Part shown: positions 7,547-17,069 of the stretch, one piece after another
Position numbering within the stretch: position 1 is the stretch's first letter
Layout of the letters: each line of letters starts with the position of its first letter
Assembly: GCF_001637205.1 (NCBI RefSeq)
Contig: NZ_LVJH01000003.1
Location: forward strand, 154,091-218,090
DNA: 64,000 bases
DNA from: Paenibacillus glacialis
Lineage (GTDB): Bacteria; Bacillota; Bacilli; Paenibacillales; Paenibacillaceae
Direction: 5' to 3'
Program-made: the position numbers and the translations under genes
The notes under the pieces: generated by a model
What the model saw: only the letters and a program-made list of their open reading frames with translations
The model's database searches: none
Told to the model about the DNA's origin: nothing

Positions 7547-9211
7547 TTACTCAGTTCCAACCCTAATATTAAATTCAGTATCCCAAGTATCCAGTGATTC
7601 AGTTAGGATATGGACTTGGATATTCCACCGACCGGCCATGCTGATGATATCTTCGGCAATAAACATCGCATTCGGTTGGTAGGGAATAAGGATTTCGTAC
7701 TTATTCATGTCCATATCTAGGGAAGTAAGTGTAAGCTTGATTTGTTGAATGTTGAGAACTTCTTTTTGATTGGCATCCTGAACATGAATTTCAAACTGAT
7801 TATTTCCGATAACATTGGGGCTAACCTGAAGGGAAACTTTTTCCCCGTTCGCTAACGTATTACTGAGATTTACTGGCCCTGGTGAAGATATGGCTGTCGG
7901 TAAATTACTAAGAAGTGCAGCAAGCACGAGTGTAATCACACCAACGCTTAATTCGATCCATACCGTTCTGCCAATGGGTTTATTGTGTCTTCCACGTAAC
8001 ATGTTGAAGGCTGCGAACCCTAACATGATTAGGACGAGACCACATTTGATTAGCAATACTTGACCGTATAATGTGTTAAATAATGAATGCATTGTCGGTA
8101 CATGCTTCAGGCTGGCATACATCCCGCTAAGAATAAGGATCGTTACAAGTCCGGTTCCCCAATAAGAGAACGTGCGAATAACTCGGAAAATCATCCTTTT
8201 TCGATCCTCGGGGGAAGAGGGAAGTGAAGCCTCACCTGGCAGAACAGCAGCTAGAGCAAGTAATGAACCGATCCAGATGCAGCTTGCTGACAAATGAAGG
8301 AAGTTCATCGTTATGGATAGACCCTTTAATTCAGATGCAGCAGCATGACCTATAAATGACTTAGATAAGAGAATCCCTAGTCCCAGAAGTAAAGCAGTGT
8401 ATTGATACATGGACCTTGAGTAACTTCTCTCCGGTGTTCGATTGGCTATATACATGAATCCGCCTAGTATAACAACCATAACCACTTGAGTTAACCATAT
8501 CGAACTAAAATTCGTTTGCATCATTTGATTGAGCCATGGTGTTGTCCATAACTCAGACCATTGTAAACGTGCTTCGATCGTAGCTTGTAGCGGGAGGCTT
8601 AATAAAATGCTTACAGCTATACCTCCATAAGAGATCCATAATATCCTGCGGCTACGCTGTGGTAATGGGTATTTCCCTTGGGGATTAGATGGATACATAA
8701 AGAGATAGAAGCTGAGAATACCCATCAAGAAAGCCATGCTTAAGTAGAGTAACCACCGGATCACAATAAGGTCTAGTCCAGGAGAGTACCCTGTAGTGTT
8801 TGCAGATGGAACATTAATTGAACTACTGCCGGCTCCAATTTGAAAAGGAATGTTACCTTCTAGTGGGTGACCATCCCCCGAAATGATTTTCCATCCAATG
8901 ATATAGATCCCTTCTGGAAGATTGGGTCTGACATTTCCCTCTAAAGTCTTCGGTTGATTATCTGGTATGTAGCTGTCGTCTAGATCAACACGTTCACCAG
9001 CTGAATTGCTCACCGAAATAGAATGAAATGCAGGTTGGATAGATTCATTGAATTGTAGTGTGATCTTGGACGGGGAATCTATGACTGTCTCGTTAGCAGC
9101 GGGCGAGGATTGCTGAAGATACGCATGAGCATATATGGATGGGGGAAATAGAAACATGCATACCAACGATAGGATTAAGCTCAGTCCCAGTAATTTTTTG
9201 AAATTGTACAA
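7547..9211 (-). CDS. ycnJ: YcnJ-type copper importer (CopC-CopD fusion)
   Basis: The 554-residue protein has a signal peptide ending in YAHA, so the first mature residue region carries a copper-binding His (AHAYLQQSSPAANETV). A CopC-like beta domain follows (to about residue 130), then a CopD membrane domain with about eight helices, and an extracytoplasmic C-terminal domain (about 450-554). In B. subtilis the ycnKJI genes serve copper acquisition; the regulator ycnK is not beside it here. The gene is the first of a two-gene minus-strand unit with ycnI. The 284 bp upstream hold no recognisable gene. Confidence 0.9.
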   Translation of the reverse strand: MYNFKKLLGLSLILSLVCMFLFPPSIYAHAYLQQSSPAANETVIDSPSKITLQFNESIQPAFHSISVSNSAGERVDLDDSYIPDNQPKTLEGNVRPNLPEGIYIIGWKIISGDGHPLEGNIPFQIGAGSSSINVPSANTTGYSPGLDLIVIRWLLYLSMAFLMGILSFYLFMYPSNPQGKYPLPQRSRRILWISYGGIAVSILLSLPLQATIEARLQWSELWTTPWLNQMMQTNFSSIWLTQVVMVVILGGFMYIANRTPERSYSRSMYQYTALLLGLGILLSKSFIGHAAASELKGLSITMNFLHLSASCIWIGSLLALAAVLPGEASLPSSPEDRKRMIFRVIRTFSYWGTGLVTILILSGMYASLKHVPTMHSLFNTLYGQVLLIKCGLVLIMLGFAAFNMLRGRHNKPIGRTVWIELSVGVITLVLAALLSNLPTAISSPGPVNLSNTLANGEKVSLQVSPNVIGNNQFEIHVQDANQKEVLNIQQIKLTLTSLDMDMNKYEILIPYQPNAMFIAEDIISMAGRWNIQVHILTESLDTWDTEFNIRVGTE

Positions 9212-9495
9212 AATCTGTTCACCTACTTACTCTCTGTTGTAATAGATCCATTTTACTGTGCTGTGCTCTAAATTGTAATGACTCTAATGGGCTATGGGGT
9301 TCGAGTAGGGAGGAAGTTGGAGCATAAGGGAGGATATCTATGACTCAGGTGGGTCACGACCTCTCTTCAAAGTGTATCCTGTTTTACAAGGGGTGAGTCA
9401 TTTTCAGCAAGTTTTCATAATCCTGAATCATTCTTTATACTTAAAGGAGAACTTTTAACTGCAAGTTCAAAAACAAGTCAGGAGTGATTTAGTTA

Positions 9496-9675
9496 ATGAA
9501 CCATGCTATGTTGGAACGTCGTAGTGAGATATTGAAGAAGAATATCCACGAAATGATCATAAAAGATAATCAGTTCGGAATTAGTAATCAGCAGAATATG
9601 TTAATGCAACACATGATTAAGGAGCTTCACCAGACCTCTCACGAAATGAATTCAACCGAACAAAGGTCGAGATGA
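9496..9675 (+). CDS. Small hypothetical protein (59 aa)
   Basis: An ATG at 9496 opens a 59-codon frame encoding a mostly helical, charged protein (MLERRSEILKKNIHEMI...NMLMQHMIKELHQ). AGGAG lies 12 bases before the ATG, a rather long spacing. A perfect hairpin terminator follows 35 bp after the stop, which supports a real transcription unit. I do not recognise the family; a loose resemblance to small helical Spo0E-like phosphatases in length and heptad pattern lacks their conserved SxxLD segment, so no function is assigned. Confidence 0.45.
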   Translation: MNHAMLERRSEILKKNIHEMIIKDNQFGISNQQNMLMQHMIKELHQTSHEMNSTEQRSR

Positions 9676-9709
9676 CATCAATTCTAAGATGAAATATGTA
9701 TATCTAAAA

Positions 9710-9746
9710 AACCCGCAAGTTTGGAACTTATCTAAACTTGCGGGTT
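9710..9746 (+). terminator. Hairpin terminator after the 59-aa ORF
   Basis: Perfect 13-bp arms (9710-9722 with 9734-9746) around an 11-nt loop, with an A-run on the left side and T-rich sequence to the right. It could act on either strand. Confidence 0.75.
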
Positions 9747-9803
9747 ATTCATATTGTTAAAGGTCATCATCAGATTGTTATGTTAGGCAGTCTTTGTTGT
9801 TAG

Positions 9804-9974
9804 GTCTGGGCGGATATATTAAACCAGATCTCAGCAATCCATTCAGCTATGAATGGTGTAGGGAAGTTATTGTTGGAAGGCCGTATGAGAAGTTGCGTAG
9901 TGGAAAGAATCGAAGCAGGTGAAACGGATGTTATTGACGAATTGTTGATAACAGTTAACAAACTAATGAAGTGA
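9804..9974 (+). pseudogene. Truncated csoR-like remnant (C-terminal half)
   Basis: From 9804 the frame reads VWADILNQISAIHSAMNGVG and continues to a normal C-terminal end KLMK at 9974. DILNQISA...NGVGKLLLE...MRSCVVERIE is characteristic of the second half of CsoR-type metal-sensing repressors. The N-terminal helix with the first copper-ligand cysteine is missing, an in-frame TAG stands just upstream at 9801, and the position of the ligand histidine before RSC is arginine. It is therefore a decayed copper repressor left beside copZ-copA. Confidence 0.75.
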
Positions 9975-9984
9975 AGTCTACAAT
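9955..9984 (+). promoter_or_regulatory. Probable copZ promoter
   Basis: TTAACA (9955-9960) and TACAAT (9979-9984) are spaced by 18 bp, overlapping the 3' end of the csoR remnant. Transcription would start near 9991, just ahead of the AAGGAGGAA ribosome-binding site of copZ. Confidence 0.45.
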
Positions 9985-10010
9985 GGGCTAATTATAAGGA
10001 GGAATTTAGA

Positions 10011-10211
10011 ATGCAACAGGTAACATTGAACGTAGAAGGTATGTCTTGTAGTCATTGTTTGAATGCGGTAGAAGGTGCGGTTAAGGACGCGGGTGCTACG
10101 GGTAAAGTGGATCTAGCAACAAAGAAAGTCACTGTTGAATTTGACGAGAACAAGCTTAACGTAGAGACGATCAAGAAGGCTATTGAGGATCAAGGCTACG
10201 ACGTAGTGTAG
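10011..10211 (+). CDS. copZ: Copper chaperone CopZ
   Basis: A 66-residue heavy-metal-associated domain with the copper-binding motif GMSCSHC (about residues 10-16) and the usual end IEDQGYDVV. It carries Cu(I) in the cytoplasm and passes it to the exporter CopA. An AAGGAGGAA ribosome-binding site precedes the ATG. It is followed after 144 bp by copA; a CsoR-like operator lies in that gap. Confidence 0.95.
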   Translation: MQQVTLNVEGMSCSHCLNAVEGAVKDAGATGKVDLATKKVTVEFDENKLNVETIKKAIEDQGYDVV

Positions 10212-10300
10212 TTCATCTAATTGAATATCCGTAAGATCTTAAGTGAGGAGCGAGGCAGAGGAAAGATGATTCTAACGTCTCGCACCTTTTTTCTTTTTAT

Positions 10301-10320
10301 ATACCCCACCTCCTGGGTAT
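10301..10320 (+). promoter_or_regulatory. Candidate CsoR operator upstream of copA
   Basis: The inverted repeat ATACCC (10301-10306) ... GGGTAT (10315-10320) around a GC-rich centre matches the known TACCC...GGGTA pattern of CsoR sites in front of Bacillus copper genes. Its place between copZ and copA suggests that copA has its own copper-induced promoter. The functional repressor must be encoded elsewhere, since the local csoR is broken. Confidence 0.6.
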
Positions 10321-10355
10321 GACTTCAGAGCAACTGAGGGAAAGGGGCATCGTTG

Positions 10356-12794
10356 ATGGTATTAACAAATAAGTCTGAAGAGCATAAGACAACGTTACAA
10401 ATTACCGGGATGACGTGCTCGGCATGTGCTGCTCGGATTGAAAAAGGACTATCTCGGATGGAAGGCATCACGAAGGCAAATGTTAATTTAGCGTTGGAAC
10501 AAGCTTCAGTCGCCTATGATCCGTCGCAGGTGGATGTTGATAAGATCGAACAGAAAATTACTACACTAGGGTTTGGGACAGTGAAACAGTCCATGGACTT
10601 TGCGATTACTGGTATGACGTGTTCAGCATGTGCAACTCGAATTGAAAAGGGTCTTAATAGAATGACAGGAATCTCACAGGCGAATGTGAATCTTGCTTTA
10701 GAGACCGCCCATGTTGAATATTCGCAAGGCAACACAACCTTGAAAGAGATTATAGGTAAAGTAGAGCAACTTGGCTTTAAAGCTATACCCGTCGTCGAAG
10801 CAGAAGATACGGCTGAACTTCGACGACGAGAAATTGACCGAAAAAAATGGATGTGGTTATTCGCGGCAGCACTTTCTCTGCCTCTTCTATGGGCTATGGT
10901 AGGTCATTTCTCATTTACTTCATGGATTCCTGTTCCTTCCTTATTTATGAACCCATGGTTCCAGCTCATCTTAGCAACGCCAGTACAGTTTATGATAGGT
11001 GGTCAATTCTATACCGGAGCCTATAAAGCACTTCGTAATGGTAGTGCAAATATGGATGTATTGGTTGCATTAGGTACATCAGCAGCCTATTTCTACAGTG
11101 TATATCTTACGATTCAGTCACTTGGAATGGGGACAATGGAACACACGGTTGAAATGTACTATGAGACAAGTAGTGTCCTGATCACATTGATTCTAGTAGG
11201 GAAATGGTTCGAAGCGCTTGCCAAAGGCCGTTCATCGGAAGCGATCAAGAGCTTGATGGGATTACAGGCCAAGACCGCTCTTGTACTGCGTAATGGAGAA
11301 GAAGTCAACATACGTATGGAAGAGGTCGTGGTTGGTGAAGTGATCATCGTTAAACCCGGGGAGAAGATCCCTATAGATGGACAAGTTCTTGATGGACTAT
11401 CTTCCGTAGATGAGTCGATGCTGACAGGAGAGAGTATTCCAATAGAGAAACAAGTCGGAGATAAGGTAATTGGTGCAACCTTGAACAAGAATGGTGTTCT
11501 TCGTATCAAGGCAACGAAGATTGGTGAAGATACAACTTTAGCACAGATCATCCAAGTGGTTGAAGCTGCCCAAGGATCCAAGGCACCGATTCAGCGAATT
11601 GCGGATGTTATTTCGGGCATCTTTGTACCTATCGTAGTAGGAATTGCGGTGATTACGTTCTTTGTGTGGTATTTAGTAATGGAGCCCAACCAATTTGCAA
11701 GTGCTTTAGAAAAAGCCATTGCTGTATTGGTCATTGCTTGTCCGTGTGCGCTGGGACTTGCGACACCAACGTCAATTATGGCAGGATCGGGACGTGCTGC
11801 AGAGTTTGGAATTCTATTCAAGGGTGGAGAGCATTTAGAATCTGCTCAGCGAATTGAAGTTGTTGTATTAGATAAGACAGGTACGGTGACTAACGGTAAG
11901 CCTGTATTGACAGATGTTCTTCCTGTAGCACCGATGACTGGAAGCTCATTACTCAGAATGATAGCAGCTGTTGAGAAGTATTCCGAGCATCCACTTGCAG
12001 ATGCTATTGTGAGTGCTGCGGTAGATCGAAGTAAGGGGTTGCCACTACCTGACGCGAAACGATTTGAGAATATTCCAGGGTATGGCGTCATGGCGTGGGT
12101 GGACGGTAGGAAGATGTTAATTGGCACACGAAAACTGATGTCTGAGAATGGATTGGATATTGGAACAGCCCATGAAGATATGAACCATCTTGAAGAATCG
12201 GGAAAGACGGCAATGCTTGTTGCTGTTGATGGTAAATATGCTGGCATAGTGGCTGTTGCAGATACAATCAAAGAGACTTCTAGAGAAGCGGTCAATCGAT
12301 TGCAGGATATGGGAATTGAAGTCATCATGATTACAGGTGACAACAGGCGTACGGCTAAGGCGATTGCTGAACAAGCAGGGATCTTAACGGTGCTAGCTGA
12401 GGTTCTACCAGAAGGTAAAGCAGAGGAAGTCAAGAAGCTACAGCAGTCTGGCACAATCATTGCCATGGTTGGAGATGGGATTAATGATGCACCTGCCTTA
12501 GCTACCGCAAATATCGGGATGGCGGTCGGAACAGGAACGGACGTTGCTATGGAGGCAGCAGATGTTACGCTGATGAGAGGCGATTTGAATGCCGTTGCTG
12601 ATGCTGTCATCATGAGCCGAAGAACGATGAGCAACATTAAGCAGAATCTATTCTGGGCTCTTGCATACAACGTAATTGGTATTCCAATAGCAGCTTTGGG
12701 TTTCTTAGCACCTTGGCTTGCAGGCGCAGTGATGGCCTTTAGTTCTATCTCTGTTGTACTTAATGCACTTCGATTACAGCGAGTGAAGCTATGA
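10356..12794 (+). CDS. copA: Copper-exporting P1B-type ATPase CopA
   Basis: An 812-residue heavy-metal P-type ATPase with two N-terminal metal-binding domains, each with [14 protein letters not shown] (about residues 17-30 and 85-98). Eight membrane helices are expected, with the transport-site motif CPC in [15 protein letters not shown]. The phosphorylation motif is DKTGTVTNG, the nucleotide-domain motif is [10 protein letters not shown] and the hinge is [13 protein letters not shown]. It exports Cu(I) using ATP. AAAGGGG at 10341-10347 fits the ATG at 10356; a TTG three bases earlier is less likely. It probably receives copper from CopZ. Confidence 0.96.
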   Translation: MVLTNKSEEHKTTLQITGMTCSACAARIEKGLSRMEGITKANVNLALEQASVAYDPSQVDVDKIEQKITTLGFGTVKQSMDFAITGMTCSACATRIEKGLNRMTGISQANVNLALETAHVEYSQGNTTLKEIIGKVEQLGFKAIPVVEAEDTAELRRREIDRKKWMWLFAAALSLPLLWAMVGHFSFTSWIPVPSLFMNPWFQLILATPVQFMIGGQFYTGAYKALRNGSANMDVLVALGTSAAYFYSVYLTIQSLGMGTMEHTVEMYYETSSVLITLILVGKWFEALAKGRSSEAIKSLMGLQAKTALVLRNGEEVNIRMEEVVVGEVIIVKPGEKIPIDGQVLDGLSSVDESMLTGESIPIEKQVGDKVIGATLNKNGVLRIKATKIGEDTTLAQIIQVVEAAQGSKAPIQRIADVISGIFVPIVVGIAVITFFVWYLVMEPNQFASALEKAIAVLVIACPCALGLATPTSIMAGSGRAAEFGILFKGGEHLESAQRIEVVVLDKTGTVTNGKPVLTDVLPVAPMTGSSLLRMIAAVEKYSEHPLADAIVSAAVDRSKGLPLPDAKRFENIPGYGVMAWVDGRKMLIGTRKLMSENGLDIGTAHEDMNHLEESGKTAMLVAVDGKYAGIVAVADTIKETSREAVNRLQDMGIEVIMITGDNRRTAKAIAEQAGILTVLAEVLPEGKAEEVKKLQQSGTIIAMVGDGINDAPALATANIGMAVGTGTDVAMEAADVTLMRGDLNAVADAVIMSRRTMSNIKQNLFWALAYNVIGIPIAALGFLAPWLAGAVMAFSSISVVLNALRLQRVKL

Positions 12795-12836
12795 TCTATG
12801 ATGTGAAAAATACGATTAACATAAGGGGAGTTACTC

Positions 12837-13580
12837 ATGAATAATATGATATCGGAGTTGAAAAATCATCGATCGGTTCGTCAATTTACAGATGAGCAGG
12901 TCTCAGATGAGCAGTTGAATGCGATTATATCCGCGGGGCAAATGGCTTCAACTTCTAGTAACGTGCAGGCTTACAGTGTCATTGCTATAACGGAACCGGA
13001 ACTGAAAGGTAAGTTAGCCCTACTTGCGGGAAATCAAGCATATGTCGAGCAGTGTTCTGTATTCCTGGTATGGTGTGCAGATTTATATCGCCTGAAGCAA
13101 GTAACAGCACCGCATTTGGGGGATCAGCTTTCCTATGAGGATTCGATGGAGAACTTCATCGTTGCAACGATAGATGTGGCATTAGCGGCTCAAAATGCAG
13201 CAATTGCGGCGGAATCACTAGGGCTTGGGATTGTATATATTGGTGGCATTCGCAACCAAATTTCAGAGGTCTCAGAACTTCTTGATTTACCTGAATTAGT
13301 GTACCCTGTATTTGGGATGTGTGTTGGGTACCCCGATCAAGAGAATAGTGTGAAACCTCGATTGCCCATTGAAGCAGTGCTTCACAGAAATAGATATAAC
13401 AAAGAACAGATTATAGAACAGGTGAAAGTGTATGACGTTACGACGAAACAATACTTGCTTGAAAGAACCGAGGGGAAGAAGGATACCCCATGGTCACAAA
13501 TGATGGCTACTCGCTTGGCACTACCGCATCGATTACACATGAAGAAATTTCTGGAGAGTAAAGGCTTTATGAACAAGTAA
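12837..13580 (+). CDS. NAD(P)H-dependent nitroreductase/flavin reductase (NfrA/NfsA family)
   Basis: The 247-residue protein has the NfsA/FRP fold: HRSVRQFTDEQV near the N-terminus binds FMN phosphate, ASTSSNVQAYSVIAI and AAESLGLGIVYIGGIRN are the family FMN-pocket segments, and the C-terminal part carries the NADPH-side arm. Such enzymes reduce nitro compounds, flavins or disulfides with NADPH. AAGGGGAG is seven bases before the ATG. It sits 42 bp after copA; a redox role during metal stress is possible but only inferred from position. Confidence 0.85.
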   Translation: MNNMISELKNHRSVRQFTDEQVSDEQLNAIISAGQMASTSSNVQAYSVIAITEPELKGKLALLAGNQAYVEQCSVFLVWCADLYRLKQVTAPHLGDQLSYEDSMENFIVATIDVALAAQNAAIAAESLGLGIVYIGGIRNQISEVSELLDLPELVYPVFGMCVGYPDQENSVKPRLPIEAVLHRNRYNKEQIIEQVKVYDVTTKQYLLERTEGKKDTPWSQMMATRLALPHRLHMKKFLESKGFMNK

Positions 13581-13591
13581 GTTATGTCATA

Positions 13592-14395
13592 TTATTTGAT
13601 TCCATAAAATCGCTGGGTATTGGAGTAGAATAACTCACGGGCCGCTACCACACTCATATTGTGTATTTGGCTCCAAGCTTCAATCACGTCTGAGATCATG
13701 CGGGGATGGGTCATTTGTCCAGCGAAGGGCCCTTCGAAGGGCCAGGGACCGTCCGTCTCCACCATGATTTGATTGATGGGATAGAAGCGAGCTATTTCTT
13801 GAATCTCAGCCTCATATATAAGATCGGGTGTGAATGAAATATAATACCCGTTATTTTCCATTCTCTTAAGGGTATCTTGAGAACCCTTAAACCAATGGAA
13901 ATGGGCACGAGTGATGTTATACTGCTCAAGTAAGTTACACACGATATCGGCATCTTGATAAACAGCGTGGAGTACGATTGGCTTATTATGATTGGCGGCG
14001 AAAGAAATAAACTTCTCTAGTAGGTTGATATAAGGTAATGGATCAAATGGATGTCCATTCTCATTAGCTTCACATTGAGAATAATAGGGAAGCCCCACTT
14101 CGCCAACGGCAACCATGTCTTTAAGATGTACCTCCATCCATGAGAAGAGTTGCTGAATCTCCTCTGCTGTCGGTAAGGGCTGTTCGGGATGGAAACCGAA
14201 GGCTGGATGAACAAGCGAGGGATACATTCTAGAAAGTTCTAAATTGCGTTTACTGGATAAAAGGTTCATAGATACAGCGATTACGCCGCTAACGTTGTCA
14301 TTGGATAACGATTCAAGTTGTAAGGGTTGCTGTTTACTATAGGAATCAAGATGTATATGAGAATCAATGAGTGACGTGTTTGTTGGAATTTTCAT
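13592..14395 (-). CDS. TatD-family metal-dependent hydrolase
   Basis: A 267-residue TIM-barrel hydrolase with the metal-binding DSHIHLD at residues 11-17, GEVGLPYY (about 99-106), the histidine in PIVLHAVYQDA, HFHWFKGS and ETDGPWPF (about 216-223) that closes the metal site. These match the TatD superfamily, whose members are DNases or uncharacterised deoxyribonucleases. It is convergent with the nitroreductase (11-bp gap between stops) and divergent from the VTT-domain gene. None of the neighbours resembles Qat or other defence genes, so I read it as a stand-alone housekeeping hydrolase. Confidence 0.85.
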   Translation of the reverse strand: MKIPTNTSLIDSHIHLDSYSKQQPLQLESLSNDNVSGVIAVSMNLLSSKRNLELSRMYPSLVHPAFGFHPEQPLPTAEEIQQLFSWMEVHLKDMVAVGEVGLPYYSQCEANENGHPFDPLPYINLLEKFISFAANHNKPIVLHAVYQDADIVCNLLEQYNITRAHFHWFKGSQDTLKRMENNGYYISFTPDLIYEAEIQEIARFYPINQIMVETDGPWPFEGPFAGQMTHPRMISDVIEAWSQIHNMSVVAARELFYSNTQRFYGIK

Positions 14396-14465
14396 GTTGA
14401 TTGACTCTCCTAGCTTGGAATGGTGGAATTAATTACAGAAGTATTGAAATGGAGTCGATCGTTTT

Positions 14466-15065
14466 ATGACAAATTTGATGGATCAAGTCATTGAATGGCT
14501 ACTGAATGTTACAGGCTTAGAAGGTATTTCGATCATCCTTCTTACGACAACGCTTGCGATTATTCAGGGCATATTAGGTGTGTTTCCTTTTGCAACATTA
14601 ATTGTGCTTCACATAACTATTCTAGGATTGACAGTTGGATTAATGGCGAGTTGGTTAGTTGGTTCTGTGGCTGCCATTTTTGTATTTACGATTTGCAGAT
14701 ATTTTTTCTACGATTGGTTTAATCGTAGATGGGGTAAACGTTTGGAGAGGTATGAAAAGTGGCAACATGGAATGGATAAATACGGGGGATGGTCTATTAT
14801 TTTTCTACGTACGATACCCGTTATGCCCAACAATCTTATTTCATTTATGTCTGCCTTATCCCCTATAAAGCCTTCCACGTATGCTTGGGCCTCTATCGTA
14901 GGTACACTCTCACATATCTGGTTGTTCGGTATTATCAGCTCGTCTATTATTATGCCGGATATGAACATTAAGAGTTTGACGATGTCATACATCCTATTTT
15001 GTTTTGTTCTTATTTCCATTTTCATAGCTAATAACTATAAAAGCTTTGGGAAAAGTCAGGGATAA
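14466..15065 (+). CDS. VTT-domain (TVP38/TMEM64, DedA-like) membrane protein
   Basis: The 199-residue protein has about five hydrophobic helices with a VTT-type core: a GxxPFATL re-entrant-like segment near residues 36-46, then LVGSVAAIFVFTICRYFF and, after a basic loop, the GGWSIIFLRTIPVMPNNLISFMSAL segment typical of the family. Such proteins are implicated in lipid or small-molecule scrambling at the membrane. No ribosome-binding site is strong (GGAGTCG 9-15 bases upstream). It is divergent from tatD-like and convergent with the thiamin-precursor operon. Confidence 0.75.
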   Translation: MTNLMDQVIEWLLNVTGLEGISIILLTTTLAIIQGILGVFPFATLIVLHITILGLTVGLMASWLVGSVAAIFVFTICRYFFYDWFNRRWGKRLERYEKWQHGMDKYGGWSIIFLRTIPVMPNNLISFMSALSPIKPSTYAWASIVGTLSHIWLFGIISSSIIMPDMNIKSLTMSYILFCFVLISIFIANNYKSFGKSQG

Positions 15066-15075
15066 AGTGGTGAAT

Positions 15076-15921
15076 TTAGCGTAAAATTTGCATCTTATGC
15101 TGTTCTTCCTTCATCCAGTTGGATAGATCTCGTTTCAACGCTAGGAATGTAGGATCTTCAGTGATTTCTTCTCTGCGTGGTCGAGGGAAAGGCACAGCAA
15201 TTTCCTGTAGTACAGTTCCAGGTCGACTAGAGAATACGTAAATGCGGTTGGAGAGCAGTAAAGCTTCCTCAATATTATGTGTAATGAGTAAGACAGAGCG
15301 GCGATTCTCTTCCCAAATATCGAGTAGCCAGCGTTGCATATCACTTCTAGTTAATGCGTCTAATGCACTAAAGGGCTCGTCTAAGCACATGAGTTCTTCG
15401 GGACTGAGCAATGCGCGAAGAAAAGAAGCCCGTTGCTGCATACCACCAGATAACATATGTGGGTAAGCTTCCTCGAATCCGGATAGACCCACCTTTGCGA
15501 TCCACTTTCGTGCATCCCTGCGAGCCTCTCTTTTAGAAATTCCCTTCACTTCTTGTGCGAGAATCACATTATCCTCAATGGTCCGCCACGGAAATAGAGC
15601 GGGTTGTTGAGGCATAAAACTGATATGACCGCGTTCTCCAGTTACCTCGTGTCCGTTCATCCATACTTTGCCTGAATCCGGTTGTACTAATCCTCCGACA
15701 ATATGAAACAACGTACTCTTCCCACATCCTGAGGGTCCCACGATTGAGACAAACTCACCTTGTTCCACTGTAAGTGAAACCCCTTTTAATACGGGAAGCC
15801 CTTGTTGTCGTCTGTTGAAACTTTTATGAATATCCGTAACCTTCAAGGCAGGAGCTACTGAAGTAACTTCACCACGAATGTTAGGATATTGCTGTATAGG
15901 TGATTCCAACAATGTTAACAC
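15076..15921 (-). CDS. ABC transporter ATP-binding protein, thiamin-precursor (ThiZ-like)
   Basis: The 281-residue ATPase of the nitrate/sulfonate/NMT1 class has Walker A GPSGCGKSTLF, Q-loop MPQQPALFPWR, signature LSGGMQQRASFLRALL and Walker B LMCLDEPFSALDALTR. An N-terminal extension of about 25 residues precedes the domain. It is the last gene of a four-gene minus-strand operon behind a TPP riboswitch, so it most likely energises uptake of a thiamin pyrimidine precursor such as formylaminopyrimidine (ThiXYZ type). A 39-bp gap separates it from the permease. Confidence 0.85.
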   Translation of the reverse strand: MLTLLESPIQQYPNIRGEVTSVAPALKVTDIHKSFNRRQQGLPVLKGVSLTVEQGEFVSIVGPSGCGKSTLFHIVGGLVQPDSGKVWMNGHEVTGERGHISFMPQQPALFPWRTIEDNVILAQEVKGISKREARRDARKWIAKVGLSGFEEAYPHMLSGGMQQRASFLRALLSPEELMCLDEPFSALDALTRSDMQRWLLDIWEENRRSVLLITHNIEEALLLSNRIYVFSSRPGTVLQEIAVPFPRPRREEITEDPTFLALKRDLSNWMKEEQHKMQILR

Positions 15922-15960
15922 GCCCTTTATAATTTGGTGGAATACATAAGATTAGGATAG

Positions 15961-16722
15961 TTAACTCTCTTGCCGTCGATTCCAGCGTACGAACCATTTC
16001 TCCAGCAGGGCTATAATAGCGAACATGGTAAGGCTAAGCATAACAATAATGGATATTGCGATAAATACACGGTCTGTACGATAGCTAGATTTCTGGAGCA
16101 TCATATAATAACCAATACCTTTATCTGAGCCGATCCATTCAGCAATGACTGCACCCATCACGCTATATGTAGCTGCAATTTTGATTCCTGAGAAGATGGA
16201 AGGTAGCGCATGTGGAAGTTCTAACTTAACAAATATTTGCCTCTTGCTTGCTCCAATCATACGCATATAGCTAAGCATAATCGGATCTGTTTGTCGTAGC
16301 CCACTCATCATAGCGATAGCTACGGGAAAAAAGCAGACAAGGGTGATCACGATAATTTTGGGTAAAAGTCCGAAGCCGAACCAGATCATGAGTAGTGGAG
16401 CTAGAGCAATAGTTGGTACATTTTGACTCAGAATAAGTAGAGGATACAGGGCTGATTTAAGAAAAGGAATACTGTGCAACACGATGGCGATAAGAAGGCC
16501 TACCGACGTTCCAATAGTGAAGCCTATGCCTGTTAATTTCACTGTAGCTAAAGTATGTTCCCACAATCTAGATGACTCCGTTAACACTTCACGAGCAATA
16601 TTTATCGGAGAGGGTAGAATCCATTTCTCAATCTCAAAGAGAGAGGTAGATAGTTGCCATATCCCCAATAAAAAGAGGACCGCCACGAGGGGCGGCCAAA
16701 TTTTGTTCCACCACAATCTCAT
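15961..16722 (-). CDS. ABC transporter permease, thiamin-precursor (ThiX-like)
   Basis: The 253-residue permease has about six helices and the EAA-like loop MIGASKRQIFVKLELPHALPSIFSGIKIA in the second half, as in the SsuC/TauC/ThiX family. Its ATGA start overlaps the stop of the preceding thiamin-binding-protein gene by 4 bp, showing translational coupling. It forms the membrane channel for the binding protein encoded first in the operon. Confidence 0.87.
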   Translation of the reverse strand: MRLWWNKIWPPLVAVLFLLGIWQLSTSLFEIEKWILPSPINIAREVLTESSRLWEHTLATVKLTGIGFTIGTSVGLLIAIVLHSIPFLKSALYPLLILSQNVPTIALAPLLMIWFGFGLLPKIIVITLVCFFPVAIAMMSGLRQTDPIMLSYMRMIGASKRQIFVKLELPHALPSIFSGIKIAATYSVMGAVIAEWIGSDKGIGYYMMLQKSSYRTDRVFIAISIIVMLSLTMFAIIALLEKWFVRWNRRQES

Positions 16723-17012
16723 GGACGATATTTCTCCGTTAATTTATCCATGCTGATGCCGTTTGGATTGTGTGCGATTTTGATCTGAGAGATTACACTA
16801 GGGCTACCAGCTGCGACAAGAGCTTCATGCATATTCTTCACGATGTCTAATAGCTCACTAAGCTCGCCTTCCATGGTTGTTTCTAATGGATGGACCTCGT
16901 GTTTAACTCCGGATTGTTGAATGACCTCGATTGCACGATCTACATAAGGAATGGAATCTTCATTTCCAGGTGTCTTCGGAATAACTTGAATGCTCAATAA
17001 TGTGTTTGCCAT
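16719..17012 (-). CDS. MTH1187-family thiamin-binding protein
   Basis: This 97-residue single-domain protein shows the MTH1187/YkoF-like pattern SIQVIPKTPGN...YVDRAIEVIQQSGVKHEVHPLETTMEGELSELLDIVKNMHEALVAAG. Family members bind thiamin-related ligands and often assemble as tetramers. Its location between the binding protein and permease genes under a TPP riboswitch fits. A second family member lies at 59158-59475. Confidence 0.85.
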   Translation of the reverse strand: MANTLLSIQVIPKTPGNEDSIPYVDRAIEVIQQSGVKHEVHPLETTMEGELSELLDIVKNMHEALVAAGSPSVISQIKIAHNPNGISMDKLTEKYRP

Positions 17013-17069
17013 GATAATACGTTCATCCTTTCAAATAGGGGGTTTAGCGATCACAACATATCTCTAATG

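Noticed and set aside
11846..12838. A 330-codon open frame antisense to copA
   Set aside because: It mirrors the copA coding frame, has no ribosome-binding site and has Ser/Ala/Ile-rich composition typical of a complementary-strand shadow.
13592..14395. The TatD-like gene as part of a Qat-type anti-phage system
   Set aside because: No QatA, QatB or QatC-like neighbours are present; surrounding genes are a nitroreductase and a VTT membrane protein.
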